From JAUUSJ01 sp051880475 (lineage in GTDB: Bacteria; Bacillota; Clostridia; Lachnospirales; Lachnospiraceae): 59,848 bases of DNA. Position numbers and translations under genes: made by a program. Positions 33,778-41,334 of this stretch are shown one piece after another. Positions within the stretch are counted from its first letter, which is position 1, and each line of letters begins with the position of its first letter. A model generated the notes under the pieces. It made no database searches, was not told the origin of the DNA, and worked only from the letters and a program-made list of their open reading frames with translations. Location of the stretch: positions 1-59,848 of the forward strand of contig JBJEOA010000020.1 in NCBI GenBank assembly GCA_051880475.1, in the 5' to 3' direction.

Positions 33778-34368
33778 ATGATGTTCATAAGTGCGCTGAT
33801 ATTGGCAGGTGGAAAAAGCAGTAGGATGGAATATCAAAATAAAGCCTATCTAAAATGGAAGGGGAAGTTTTTGATTGAACATATTATTGAGGAGGCTTCT
33901 AAAGTATCAGATGAAATTTTGATTTCTCAGGCAAAAAAAGATAAAATTTATTTTCCACAGCATAAAATTGTGTATGATGAGGGAGAGTCTCATGGACCAA
34001 TTAGTGGAATAGAGTCAGCTCTTTTATCTTGTTGCTATGATAAATTACTTGTAATAGCTTGCGATATGCCAAAAATAAAAGCAGAAATTTTTGAAATTTT
34101 ATTGGAATTATTGGAAGAAAAAGATTGTGATGCAGTTGTGCCAGTCATTTTAGGAAGAAGACAACCTCTTGTGGCCGTTTATCATCGTCGTATTTTATCT
34201 GTTGTGAAGAGTCAGATAGAACAAGAATATTATAGCATGAATCGTCTATTGGACAAGCTAAATGTATTCTATATAGGAGAAGAGGAGATGGAAAAAAGAG
34301 GAATATCAAAACCTGAGATTTTATTTTCCAATATTAATACAAAGATGGAGTATGAAGGGCTATTATAA
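33778..34368 (+). CDS. mobA: Molybdenum cofactor guanylyltransferase
   Basis: Attaches GMP to molybdopterin to give the MGD form needed by DMSO-reductase-family enzymes. 196 residues from ATG 33778. The nucleotidyltransferase motif ALILAGGKSSRM opens the protein; GPISGIESAL at about 74-83 and IACDMPKI with the metal-binding Asp at about 97-103 follow, then RRQPLVAVYH. The upstream TAGGAAGGAA supports this start; a second Met follows at once. It lies between modC and moeA. The enzyme it serves is most likely the nitrate-reductase-like protein at 26125. Confidence 0.93.
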   Translation: MMFISALILAGGKSSRMEYQNKAYLKWKGKFLIEHIIEEASKVSDEILISQAKKDKIYFPQHKIVYDEGESHGPISGIESALLSCCYDKLLVIACDMPKIKAEIFEILLELLEEKDCDAVVPVILGRRQPLVAVYHRRILSVVKSQIEQEYYSMNRLLDKLNVFYIGEEEMEKRGISKPEILFSNINTKMEYEGLL

Positions 34369-34384
34369 AGATGGAGATGAAAAA

Positions 34385-35593
34385 ATGCTAGAAGAAATTA
34401 CATTACAGCAAGCAGTCAAGATAGTGCTAGAAAACTGTGATACAGTAAAAGAAAGAGAAGAAGTAGAACTTTGGGAGGCAAGAGGGAGAGTTCTCGCAGA
34501 AAATATTGTGGCTGATATGGATCAACCGCCATTTGACCGCTCTCCTTTAGACGGTTATGCAGTAAAAGGTGAAAATATTAAAACTGCGACAAAAGATTGT
34601 CCAATTGTTTTAAAGGTAATAGATGAAGTAATGGCAGGGCATATGAGCCATGTTACAGTCGGCGAGGGGGAAGCTGTGCGCATTATGACGGGGGCTCCAA
34701 TTCCAGAGGGAGCAAACTGCGTTATTCGACAGGAAGATACCGATTATGGAATGGAAAATGTTTCCATATATAAATCGGTCAAACCATTTCAAAATTATTG
34801 TTATAAAGGAGAAGATTATAAAGCAGGGCAAACATTAATCTTTGAGGGCTCTTTTCTTGGAAGTATAGAAATTGGAACACTTGCCAGTCTTGGAAAAACG
34901 AAAGTTCATGTAAAGAGGTTGCCTCGAGTTGGAGTGGTGACAACAGGAGATGAGATTGTCCTTCCAGGAAAGGAATTATCGGAGGGAAAGATTTATGATT
35001 CTAATTTATACACCGTTGCAACTCGATTGATGGAGCTTGGGATTAAGCCGATTTGTCAGATGGAAGTTGGGGATAATGCGGAAGCTGTTGCAGATTCTAT
35101 TAAAAAAATGGCTAAAACAGCGGATTTAATTATTACAACAGGCGGAGTATCGGTTGGAAAGAAAGATATTATGCATGAAGTAATTGAGTTGCTTGGAGCG
35201 AAAAAACTTTTTTGGAAAGTCAAGTTAAAACCAGGCAGCCCAATGATTAGTGCCGTGTATGAAAATACAGTAATGATTTGTCTTTCGGGAAATCCTTTTG
35301 GAGTAGTTGCAAATATGGAATTGCTTGTGCGACCAGTTTTAGCAAAAATGGTGGGAGATGAAAGCTTGATTCCTAATCGAGTAAAGGCGACTTTGGAAGC
35401 TGATTTCATAAAATCAGGCAATGTCACAAGGTATGTAAAAGCAATATATAAAGAAGGAAAAGTCTTTTTCCCTACGAATTTACATTCTTCTGGAATTTTA
35501 AGCTCTATGATTGGTTGTAATTGTCTTGTAGAAGTACCCCCAAGTAATATTCCAATACAAAAGGGACAAGAAGTTTGGGTGGTTTTACTATGA
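34385..35593 (+). CDS. moeA: Molybdopterin molybdenumtransferase
   Basis: Inserts molybdate into adenylated molybdopterin. 402 residues, the usual length, with all four MoeA domains: N-terminal DMDQPPFDRSPLDGYAVK at about 46-63, GEAVRIMTGAPIPEGAN, domain III with TTGDEI and TTGGVSVGKKD, LSGNPFGV in the active-site region, and a C-terminal beta domain. ATG 34385 has AAAGATGGAG upstream, 16 bp after mobA; an earlier in-frame ATG at 34352 would overlap mobA. Its stop codon overlaps the mobB start (ATGA). Together with the MogA domain at 21301 it completes molybdenum insertion. Confidence 0.96.
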   Translation: MLEEITLQQAVKIVLENCDTVKEREEVELWEARGRVLAENIVADMDQPPFDRSPLDGYAVKGENIKTATKDCPIVLKVIDEVMAGHMSHVTVGEGEAVRIMTGAPIPEGANCVIRQEDTDYGMENVSIYKSVKPFQNYCYKGEDYKAGQTLIFEGSFLGSIEIGTLASLGKTKVHVKRLPRVGVVTTGDEIVLPGKELSEGKIYDSNLYTVATRLMELGIKPICQMEVGDNAEAVADSIKKMAKTADLIITTGGVSVGKKDIMHEVIELLGAKKLFWKVKLKPGSPMISAVYENTVMICLSGNPFGVVANMELLVRPVLAKMVGDESLIPNRVKATLEADFIKSGNVTRYVKAIYKEGKVFFPTNLHSSGILSSMIGCNCLVEVPPSNIPIQKGQEVWVVLL

Positions 35594-36090
35594 AAAATCA
35601 AAAAATTATTTGTATCTGTGGCAGAAAAAATATGGGAAAAACTACTCTGATGGAAAAATTAATAAAAGAATTTACAAAAAGAGGATATCAGGTGGCTGCG
35701 ATTAAGCATGATGGCCATGACTTTGAGTCAGATGTAGAGGGGACAGATAGTTTTAGATTCGCTAAGGCTGGTGCCTATGGAACGGCTGTCTTTTCAGATA
35801 AAAGGGTAATGATGATAAAAGAAATACAAAAGATAGAGGAAAAAACAATCTTTTCCTTTTATTCGGAAGCAGACTTTATTTTAGTGGAGGGATTGAAAAA
35901 TTCCTCTTATCCCAAAATCGAGATTATAAGAGAGGGAGTATCGAAAGAATATCCGTTGCTTTGCTCTAATCGAGAGGGAAGATTTTTAATTGCAACAGAT
36001 ATGGATTTGAGAGAATTGGTAAAAGAAGAAAAACTTTGTCATATTTTAGATATATCAAAAATTGCAGATGAAATTTTAAAAATATTATAA
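35590..36090 (+). CDS. mobB: Molybdopterin-guanine dinucleotide biosynthesis adaptor
   Basis: A 166-residue P-loop GTP-binding protein that assists MobA. Walker A GRKNMGKTT is at about residues 8-16, followed by the family's IKHDGHDFESDVEGTDSFRFAKAGA stretch in two parts and a LVEGLKNSSYPKIE motif near 95-108. The start overlaps the moeA stop by 4 nt (ATGA), indicating translational coupling. Last gene of the molybdenum run; the next gene, a CapA-like protein, is preceded by a repeated inverted-repeat element. Confidence 0.94.
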   Translation: MKNQKIICICGRKNMGKTTLMEKLIKEFTKRGYQVAAIKHDGHDFESDVEGTDSFRFAKAGAYGTAVFSDKRVMMIKEIQKIEEKTIFSFYSEADFILVEGLKNSSYPKIEIIREGVSKEYPLLCSNREGRFLIATDMDLRELVKEEKLCHILDISKIADEILKIL

Positions 36091-36161
36091 AGATTGAGAG
36101 AAATAAAATATTATTAAAACTTGGAATGGTAATCTTTTCTTTACTATGCTATAATAAAAAT

Positions 36162-36234
36162 GGTGCCAGGGTTAAAATGTCAAATATCTTATCATGCAAG
36201 CACGAATGGTTTTTGACCTTTTAACGCTGGCATC
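36162..36234. repeat. Dispersed inverted-repeat element, copy B
   Basis: Arms 36162-36184 (with TGCCAGGGTTAAAATGTCAAA-like sequence in two blocks, TGCCAG and GTTAAAA, GTCAAA) and 36211-36234 (TTTTGACC, TTTTAAC, CTGGCA) pair over about 21 bp with two mismatches around a 26-nt loop containing TCATGCAAGCACGA. Loop and inner arms match the element at 20227-20289. It lies between mobB and the CapA-like gene. There is no U-run, so terminator function is uncertain. Confidence 0.65.
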
Positions 36235-36281
36235 ATAAAATTTTTATAAAAATATAGATATGGATGGGAAGAGAGAAAAAA

Positions 36282-37637
36282 ATGAAAAAAAATAAGACAG
36301 AGACCAAGGAAAAAAAGGGGAATTTTGGAAGGAAATTTAGAAAAAGTAGTCGAAGTGGAAAACAAGGATTTTTAAAGAGAAAATTGCGGACAATAAGCCA
36401 TGATATATCAAATGGTAGTATTATTAAAAAAATATCATGGAAATATATATTTGTGACGGTGCTTGTGTTTATTATAGTAATAGAGAGTGCTGTTGTTGTG
36501 AGGAAAATAGTGAATACTCAAAAAAAGATTGACAATATAAAAAAAACAACAGAGACGATAACAAAGGCAAGTACAGAAACGGTAGGCACTACGGCAAAAA
36601 AAATTCCAACAAAATCTGTAACTCTTAGTTTTGTCGGAGATATTATGTGTCATAGAAGACAGTTAGAGGATGCTTATGATTATACGAATGGAACATATGA
36701 TTTTTCAAAAACATTTGAGGACGTGAAACCTTATTTAAAGAAGGCAGATTTGACAATTGGAAATTTAGAGACTGTATTTGGAGGTTCTCAGTTAGGATAT
36801 ACGGGATATCCGATGTTTAATACACCCGATTCTTTAGCTAAGGTACTTAAAGATATTGGATTTGACGTTTTAACAACTTCGAATAATCATGCGTTTGACC
36901 AAGGAGCGAGTGGGGTAAGGAGAACAATAGATATTTTGGATAAAGCGAAGATTAGCCATGTTGGCTCTTATAAAAATGAAAAAGATAAGGATAAGATTCT
37001 AATTAGAAGGGTGAATGGATGGAGAATTGCATTTGTTTCTTTTACCTACGGTGTCAATGTAAATACTCCAGAAGCCAAAAAGCATTTTAATTATTTAACA
37101 GAAAAAGAAATAAAGAGTCAAATGGCAAAAGCACGGAAGAAAAAAGCAGATTGCATTATAGTTCTTCCACATTGGGGAGATGAGTATAGTACGGTGGCAA
37201 GTGAACAACAAAGAAATTTGGCGGAACTTTTTATTAAAGAGGGAGCAGATATTATTGTTGGAAGCCATCCTCATGTTCTTCAGCATATGAAAACAAAAGA
37301 AACAACGGATAAAAATGGAAAGAAAAAGAAAGTTTTTATTGCGTATTCTATGGGCAACTTTTCTTCAAATCAAGTAAGAGAATATACATTAGATGAGGCT
37401 ATTATAACATTAAAACTTCGAATGAAGGAAAGTGGATTAGTCATAGAAAATATAAGCAGCAGACCGGTTTATATGGTAAAACCTTTTCATTTCTCTTCTT
37501 TTAATCATTATCAGTTGATAGATATTTACTCATATAAAGAGGAGTACGAGAAGGATTCGACAGGAAAAAATCAGTATCTATATAATACACTGTTAAAAGC
37601 AGAAAAAGAGATAAATACTATTTTAAAGGGAAATTAA
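36282..37637 (+). CDS. CapA/PgsA-family metallophosphatase-like protein
   Basis: A 451-residue membrane-anchored protein. A strongly basic N-terminus precedes one transmembrane helix (about 56-78, IFVTVLVFIIVIESAVVV) and a Thr-rich linker, then an extracellular CapA domain: SFVGDIMCHR, TIGNLETVFGG, TTSNNHAFDQG, PHWGDEY and VGSHPHVLQ hold the Asp/Asn/His metal ligands of calcineurin-like phosphoesterases. Relatives take part in poly-gamma-glutamate or capsule assembly, but without capBC neighbours that role cannot be assumed. ATG 36282 is preferred over 36264 because GGGAAGAGAG precedes it; the binding site is weak for both. A hairpin terminator follows. Confidence 0.8.
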   Translation: MKKNKTETKEKKGNFGRKFRKSSRSGKQGFLKRKLRTISHDISNGSIIKKISWKYIFVTVLVFIIVIESAVVVRKIVNTQKKIDNIKKTTETITKASTETVGTTAKKIPTKSVTLSFVGDIMCHRRQLEDAYDYTNGTYDFSKTFEDVKPYLKKADLTIGNLETVFGGSQLGYTGYPMFNTPDSLAKVLKDIGFDVLTTSNNHAFDQGASGVRRTIDILDKAKISHVGSYKNEKDKDKILIRRVNGWRIAFVSFTYGVNVNTPEAKKHFNYLTEKEIKSQMAKARKKKADCIIVLPHWGDEYSTVASEQQRNLAELFIKEGADIIVGSHPHVLQHMKTKETTDKNGKKKKVFIAYSMGNFSSNQVREYTLDEAIITLKLRMKESGLVIENISSRPVYMVKPFHFSSFNHYQLIDIYSYKEEYEKDSTGKNQYLYNTLLKAEKEINTILKGN

Positions 37638-37642
37638 AATAA

Positions 37643-37680
37643 AAAGCTATCGCATTAGAAAGAATGTGGTAGCTTTCTAT
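37643..37680 (+). terminator. Terminator of the CapA-like gene
   Basis: AAAGCTATCGCATT pairs with AATGTGGTAGCTTT (one G-U pair) across a short AGAAAG loop, followed by CTATTTT. Directly after the stop codon. Confidence 0.75.
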
Positions 37681-37741
37681 TTTGGCAAATGATGAAGGCA
37701 TGGATAAATCGCTGCGTTTTTTAGAAAATTTATCAAAAAGG

Positions 37742-37770
37742 TTGACAAGAGAAAGAGGCGGTGATATTAT
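37742..37770 (+). promoter_or_regulatory. isc promoter
   Basis: Perfect -35 TTGACA (37742-37747), 17 bp, TATTAT (37765-37770). It drives iscR-iscS-iscU with a leader of about 110 nt. Confidence 0.85.
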
Positions 37771-37781
37771 ACTAAAAGAAT

Positions 37782-37802
37782 ATCCGATTAAATTAATCGG
37801 AT
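37782..37802 (+). promoter_or_regulatory. Probable IscR operator
   Basis: Perfect 9-bp arms ATCCGATTA and TAATCGGAT flank AAT, just downstream of the predicted transcription start (about +5 to +25). A further half-site-like ACTCGGATAAA lies at about 37815. Rrf2-family repressors bind such palindromes, and the first gene encodes one, so Fe-S-dependent autorepression is likely. Confidence 0.7.
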
Positions 37803-37886
37803 TTAAAATAGAATACTCGGATAAAGAGAAATGAAAAGGAATAAGAAGAAAGAGCAGAGTTTTTTAACCGTAATTGAGGTGAGAGC

Positions 37887-38345
37887 ATGAAGTTATCAAC
37901 AAAAGGTCGATACGGGCTCCGTGCTATGGTTGATATTGCATATTATGGGAAGGAGCAGCCAGTCTCTATTACGAATATTTCTTCTAGACAGAGTATTACA
38001 GTGAGATATTTGGAGCAACTATTAGGAAAGCTGAGAAAGGCTGGTCTAATTCAGAGTGTTCGAGGAGCACAGGGCGGATATATTTTAGCGAAAGGTGCAG
38101 ATGAGATTTCAGTCGGCATGATTTTAAGAGCCTTAGAGGGAGATTTAACTCCAGTTGCCTGCTCTGAGATAACAGGAGAAGAGGGAAAATGTAGTGGCGC
38201 AAATTCTTGTGTGACAAAGTATGTTTGGAAGAGAATTAATGATAGTATTCAAAAGACTGTCGATTCCATCTGGCTTAGTGAATTAGTCGAAGATAATGAT
38301 AAGATGGAACGAATGAGCAAGATAGATAGACCATGTGAAAGTTAA
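37887..38345 (+). CDS. iscR: Rrf2-family Fe-S cluster regulator
   Basis: A 152-residue winged-helix Rrf2 protein. It starts with the typical MKLSTKGRYGLRAMVDIA; the HTH covers about 27-65 (SITNISSRQSITVRYLEQLLGKLRKAGLI), and GAQGGYILAK forms the wing. Three cysteines, Cys92, Cys102 and Cys108, match the 2Fe-2S-ligating set of IscR in order, with slightly wider spacing. It is co-transcribed with iscS (20 bp) and iscU behind a promoter with a palindromic operator, so it probably tunes Fe-S assembly. CymR-type cysteine control is the main alternative in Gram-positives, but the Cys triad favours an Fe-S sensor. Confidence 0.9.
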   Translation: MKLSTKGRYGLRAMVDIAYYGKEQPVSITNISSRQSITVRYLEQLLGKLRKAGLIQSVRGAQGGYILAKGADEISVGMILRALEGDLTPVACSEITGEEGKCSGANSCVTKYVWKRINDSIQKTVDSIWLSELVEDNDKMERMSKIDRPCES

Positions 38346-38365
38346 AAGAATAGGAGATAGATAGT

Positions 38366-39550
38366 ATGAAAAAGATTATTTACTTGGATCATGCTGCTAC
38401 TACAGCGGCAAGAAAAGAGGTAGTTGAGGCGATGATGCCTTATTTTACAGAAAACTTTGGAAATCCATCTAGTATTTATAGCTTTGCGGCCGCAAATAAA
38501 AAAGTAATTACTGATGTGAGAGAGAAAATTGCTTCCTCTCTTAATACAAACGCAAGAGATATTTATTTCACAGCAGGTGGTTCAGAGTCTGATAACTGGG
38601 CATTAAAAGCGACAGCAGAGGCTTATAAAAACAAAGGAAATCATATTATCACAAGTAAAATTGAGCATCACGCTATTTTGCATACTTGTGAGTATTTAGA
38701 GAAACAGGGATTTGAAGTAACTTATATTGACGTAGATGAGAATGGTATTTTACGTCTTGACCAGTTAAAAGAGGCAATTCGTCCAGAGACAATTTTGATT
38801 TCTGTTATGTTTGCGAATAATGAGATTGGAACAATTCAGCCAATCAAAGAAATTGGTGAGATTGCAAGGGAGCATGGAATTTTATTCCACACAGACGCAG
38901 TGCAAGCTTACGGTCAGGTACCAATTGATGTGGAGGAGCTCCATATCGACATGCTCAGTGCGAGTGGACATAAATTAAACGGACCAAAGGGAATTGGATT
39001 TTTATATATTCGAAGAGGATTGAAACTTCGCTCATTTATACACGGAGGAGCACAAGAGAGAGCTAGAAGAGCTGGTACAGAAAACGTAACAGGTATCGTA
39101 GGCCTTGGCAAGGCAGTTGAAATTGCGATGGATACGATGGAGGAGAGAGCAAAAAAAGAGACAGAGCTCCGTGATTATTTGATTACAAGAATTTTGGCCG
39201 AGATTCCTTACGCTAGATTAAATGGTGATAGAGTAAAGAGACTTCCAAATAATGTAAATATAAGTTTCCAGTTTATCGAGGGAGAATCTATGTTGATTAT
39301 GCTTGATATGGCGGGAATTTGCGGCTCAAGTGGTTCTGCTTGTACTTCGGGTTCTTTAGACCCATCTCATGTTTTATTGGCAATCGGACTTCCACATGAG
39401 ATTGCACATGGCTCTTTAAGATTAACTCTTGGAGAGGAAAATACAAAGGAAGAGATGGACTATGTAGTGGAGCAGTTAAAGGAGATTGTAGGTAAATTAA
39501 GAAGTATGTCACCTCTTTATGAGGATTTTGTTAAAAAGTCAAATAGATAA
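38366..39550 (+). CDS. iscS: Cysteine desulfurase
   Basis: PLP enzyme that removes sulfur from cysteine for Fe-S clusters and tRNA thiolation. 394 residues, standard for the IscS/NifS class. YLDHAATT at the N-terminus, ESDNWAL near 72-78, FHTDAVQAYGQ with the PLP Asp, the Schiff-base Lys203 in SASGHKLNGPKG, and the catalytic Cys326 on a short loop (SGSACTSGSLDPSH). GGAGAT lies upstream. It stands between iscR and iscU, and mnmA, a known sulfur acceptor pathway, follows the cluster. The name nifS is equally used in this group of bacteria; no nitrogenase genes are present. Confidence 0.95.
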   Translation: MKKIIYLDHAATTAARKEVVEAMMPYFTENFGNPSSIYSFAAANKKVITDVREKIASSLNTNARDIYFTAGGSESDNWALKATAEAYKNKGNHIITSKIEHHAILHTCEYLEKQGFEVTYIDVDENGILRLDQLKEAIRPETILISVMFANNEIGTIQPIKEIGEIAREHGILFHTDAVQAYGQVPIDVEELHIDMLSASGHKLNGPKGIGFLYIRRGLKLRSFIHGGAQERARRAGTENVTGIVGLGKAVEIAMDTMEERAKKETELRDYLITRILAEIPYARLNGDRVKRLPNNVNISFQFIEGESMLIMLDMAGICGSSGSACTSGSLDPSHVLLAIGLPHEIAHGSLRLTLGEENTKEEMDYVVEQLKEIVGKLRSMSPLYEDFVKKSNR

Positions 39551-39564
39551 AGGAGAAATAAATT

Positions 39565-40002
39565 ATGTACAGCGAAAAAGTTATGGACCATTTTACAAAT
39601 CCAAGAAATATGGGAGAGATTGAAAATGCAAGTGGTGTTGGAACGGTAGGAAATGCAAAATGTGGAGACATCATGCGTATTTATTTTGATATTGACGATA
39701 ACGGTATTATTCAGGATGTAAAATTTAAGACATTTGGCTGTGGAGCAGCCGTTGCTACAAGTAGTATGGCGACAGAACTTGTAAAAGGAAAATCCGTTCA
39801 AGAAGCATTACAAGTAACAAATAAGGCAGTTATGGAGGCACTAGACGGACTTCCACCAGTGAAAGTACACTGCTCTTTATTGGCAGAGGAGGCAATTCAC
39901 GCAGCACTTTGGGATTATGCTGAAAAAAATGGTGTCAAAATTGAGGGACTTAAAAAACCTAAGGCTGATATTGGTGAGGAAGAAGTAGAAGAAGAATACT
40001 AA
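39565..40002 (+). CDS. iscU: NifU/IscU-type Fe-S cluster scaffold
   Basis: A 145-residue scaffold on which Fe-S clusters are built with sulfur from IscS. The three conserved cysteines are Cys33 (KCGD, with Asp35), Cys59 (FGCGAA) and Cys103 (VHCSLLAEEAI). Only the N-terminal IscU-like domain of NifU is present; the C-terminal Nfu part is absent. The last 20 residues are acidic and not conserved. AAAGGAG precedes the start, 14 bp after iscS. A long imperfect hairpin follows the stop codon. Confidence 0.94.
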   Translation: MYSEKVMDHFTNPRNMGEIENASGVGTVGNAKCGDIMRIYFDIDDNGIIQDVKFKTFGCGAAVATSSMATELVKGKSVQEALQVTNKAVMEALDGLPPVKVHCSLLAEEAIHAALWDYAEKNGVKIEGLKKPKADIGEEEVEEEY

Positions 40003-40031
40003 AATAAAAAATAAATGGAATAATGATTATA

Positions 40032-40129
40032 AAAGGGGCTATCAGAAGGCATAAAATTTTAACGAGATATAGTATGATTTTTTGAGGATATTATATTTCG
40101 TGCAAAAATATATTTCCTGATAGCCTCTT
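40032..40129. repeat. Long imperfect hairpin after iscU
   Basis: GGGGCTATCAG (40035-40045) pairs with CTGATAGCCTC (40117-40127); inward, AACGAGATATAGTAT pairs with ATATTATATTTCGTG using G-U pairs. The whole fold is about 98 nt with a 13-nt loop. It is far longer than the simple terminators elsewhere in the window and has only a T-rich, interrupted tail. It may be a miniature inverted-repeat element that also ends the isc transcript. Confidence 0.6.
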
Positions 40130-40168
40130 GTCGTGTTGTAGAAATCTGTAATTTGCATATTTTTCGAA

Positions 40169-40197
40169 TAGACGAAGAAGGAAAAATATAGTATAAT
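40169..40197 (+). promoter_or_regulatory. mnmA promoter
   Basis: TAGACG (40169-40174), 17 bp, a perfect TATAAT (40192-40197), about 28 bp before the mnmA start. The -35 is a 4/6 match. Confidence 0.55.
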
Positions 40198-40224
40198 GAT
40201 AAGGAAAAAGAGAGGAAAAATTTT

Positions 40225-41316
40225 ATGAGAGAAAAAGTAGTAGTTGGAATGTCGGGCGGTGTAGATTCCTCCGCAGCGGCATATCTATTAAAACAACAAG
40301 GATATGATGTGATTGGTGTCACAATGCAGATTTGGCAAGATGAGGAGATAGAGGTACAGTCAGAAAATGGTGGATGCTGTGGACTTTCTGCCGTGGATGA
40401 TGCAAGACGTGTGGCGGAGAGGTTAGAAATTCCTTATTATGTAATGAATTTTAAAAAAGAATTTAAAGAAAATGTGATTGATTATTTCATTAATGAGTAT
40501 AAGAATGCGAGAACCCCAAATCCATGTATTGCCTGCAATCGATATGTAAAGTGGGAGTCACTTCTTGCGAGAGCTTTGAGTATAGGGGCAGATAAGATAG
40601 CGACTGGACATTATGCGAGAGTGATTCAGTTAGAAAATGGACGCTATACTTTAAAAACATCGGTGTATGCACCAAAAGACCAGACTTATGCTCTCTATAA
40701 TTTAAATCAATATCAGCTTTCCCATACTCTCATGCCTGTCGGAGAATATTCTAAAGAAGAAATTAGAAAAATGGCAGATGCTGCTGGGCTTTTAGTGGCA
40801 AATAAGCCAGATAGCCAAGAAATTTGTTTTGTCTCAGATAATGACTATGCGGGATTTATTGAGAGAGAGACAGGGGAGAAATTTAAAGAGGGGAATTTTG
40901 TCGATATGGATGGAAATATTGTCGGAAGACATAAGGGAATCATTCATTATACCATTGGCCAGAGAAAGGGACTTGGGATTGCACTTGGAAGGCCAGTATT
41001 TGTGGCTGATATAAAAAAAGAGACAAACGAGGTAGTTCTTGGAGATAACGAAGATATTTTTTGCCGAGGTCTTACGGCGAACCGACTAAATTTTATGTCG
41101 ATTGAGAAGCTAGAAGGTCAAATGAGAGTAAAAGCAAAGATTCGCTATAATCATAAAGGGGCTTTGGCAACAATTCAAATGATTGATGAAGATACCGTAC
41201 TTTGTGTCTTTGATGAGCCTCAAAGAGCAATTACACCGGGACAGGCAGTAGTCTTTTATGAGGAAGATTATATTGTCGGTGGGGGAACTATTATCGGAAA
41301 AACTACAATAAAATAA
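40225..41316 (+). CDS. mnmA: tRNA-specific 2-thiouridylase
   Basis: Introduces the 2-thio group at wobble U34 of tRNA Lys, Glu and Gln. 363 residues, usual length. ATP pyrophosphatase P-loop GMSGGVDSS at about 8-16; the catalytic cysteine pair is in NPCIACNRYVKW (about 97-108) and QEICFVSDNDY (about 197-207); GHYARV and GQRKGLGI are other family landmarks. GAGAGGAAA precedes the start. It follows the iscR-iscS-iscU cluster, whose desulfurase can supply the sulfur. It probably has its own promoter and is followed after 18 bp by a secreted protease gene of unrelated function. Confidence 0.97.
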   Translation: MREKVVVGMSGGVDSSAAAYLLKQQGYDVIGVTMQIWQDEEIEVQSENGGCCGLSAVDDARRVAERLEIPYYVMNFKKEFKENVIDYFINEYKNARTPNPCIACNRYVKWESLLARALSIGADKIATGHYARVIQLENGRYTLKTSVYAPKDQTYALYNLNQYQLSHTLMPVGEYSKEEIRKMADAAGLLVANKPDSQEICFVSDNDYAGFIERETGEKFKEGNFVDMDGNIVGRHKGIIHYTIGQRKGLGIALGRPVFVADIKKETNEVVLGDNEDIFCRGLTANRLNFMSIEKLEGQMRVKAKIRYNHKGALATIQMIDEDTVLCVFDEPQRAITPGQAVVFYEEDYIVGGGTIIGKTTIK

Positions 41317-41334
41317 AAAATGGGGAGGAAAATA

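Noticed and set aside
36282..37637. Poly-gamma-glutamate capsule synthesis role for the CapA-like protein
   Set aside because: No capB, capC or capD homologues are adjacent; only the fold-level assignment is supported.
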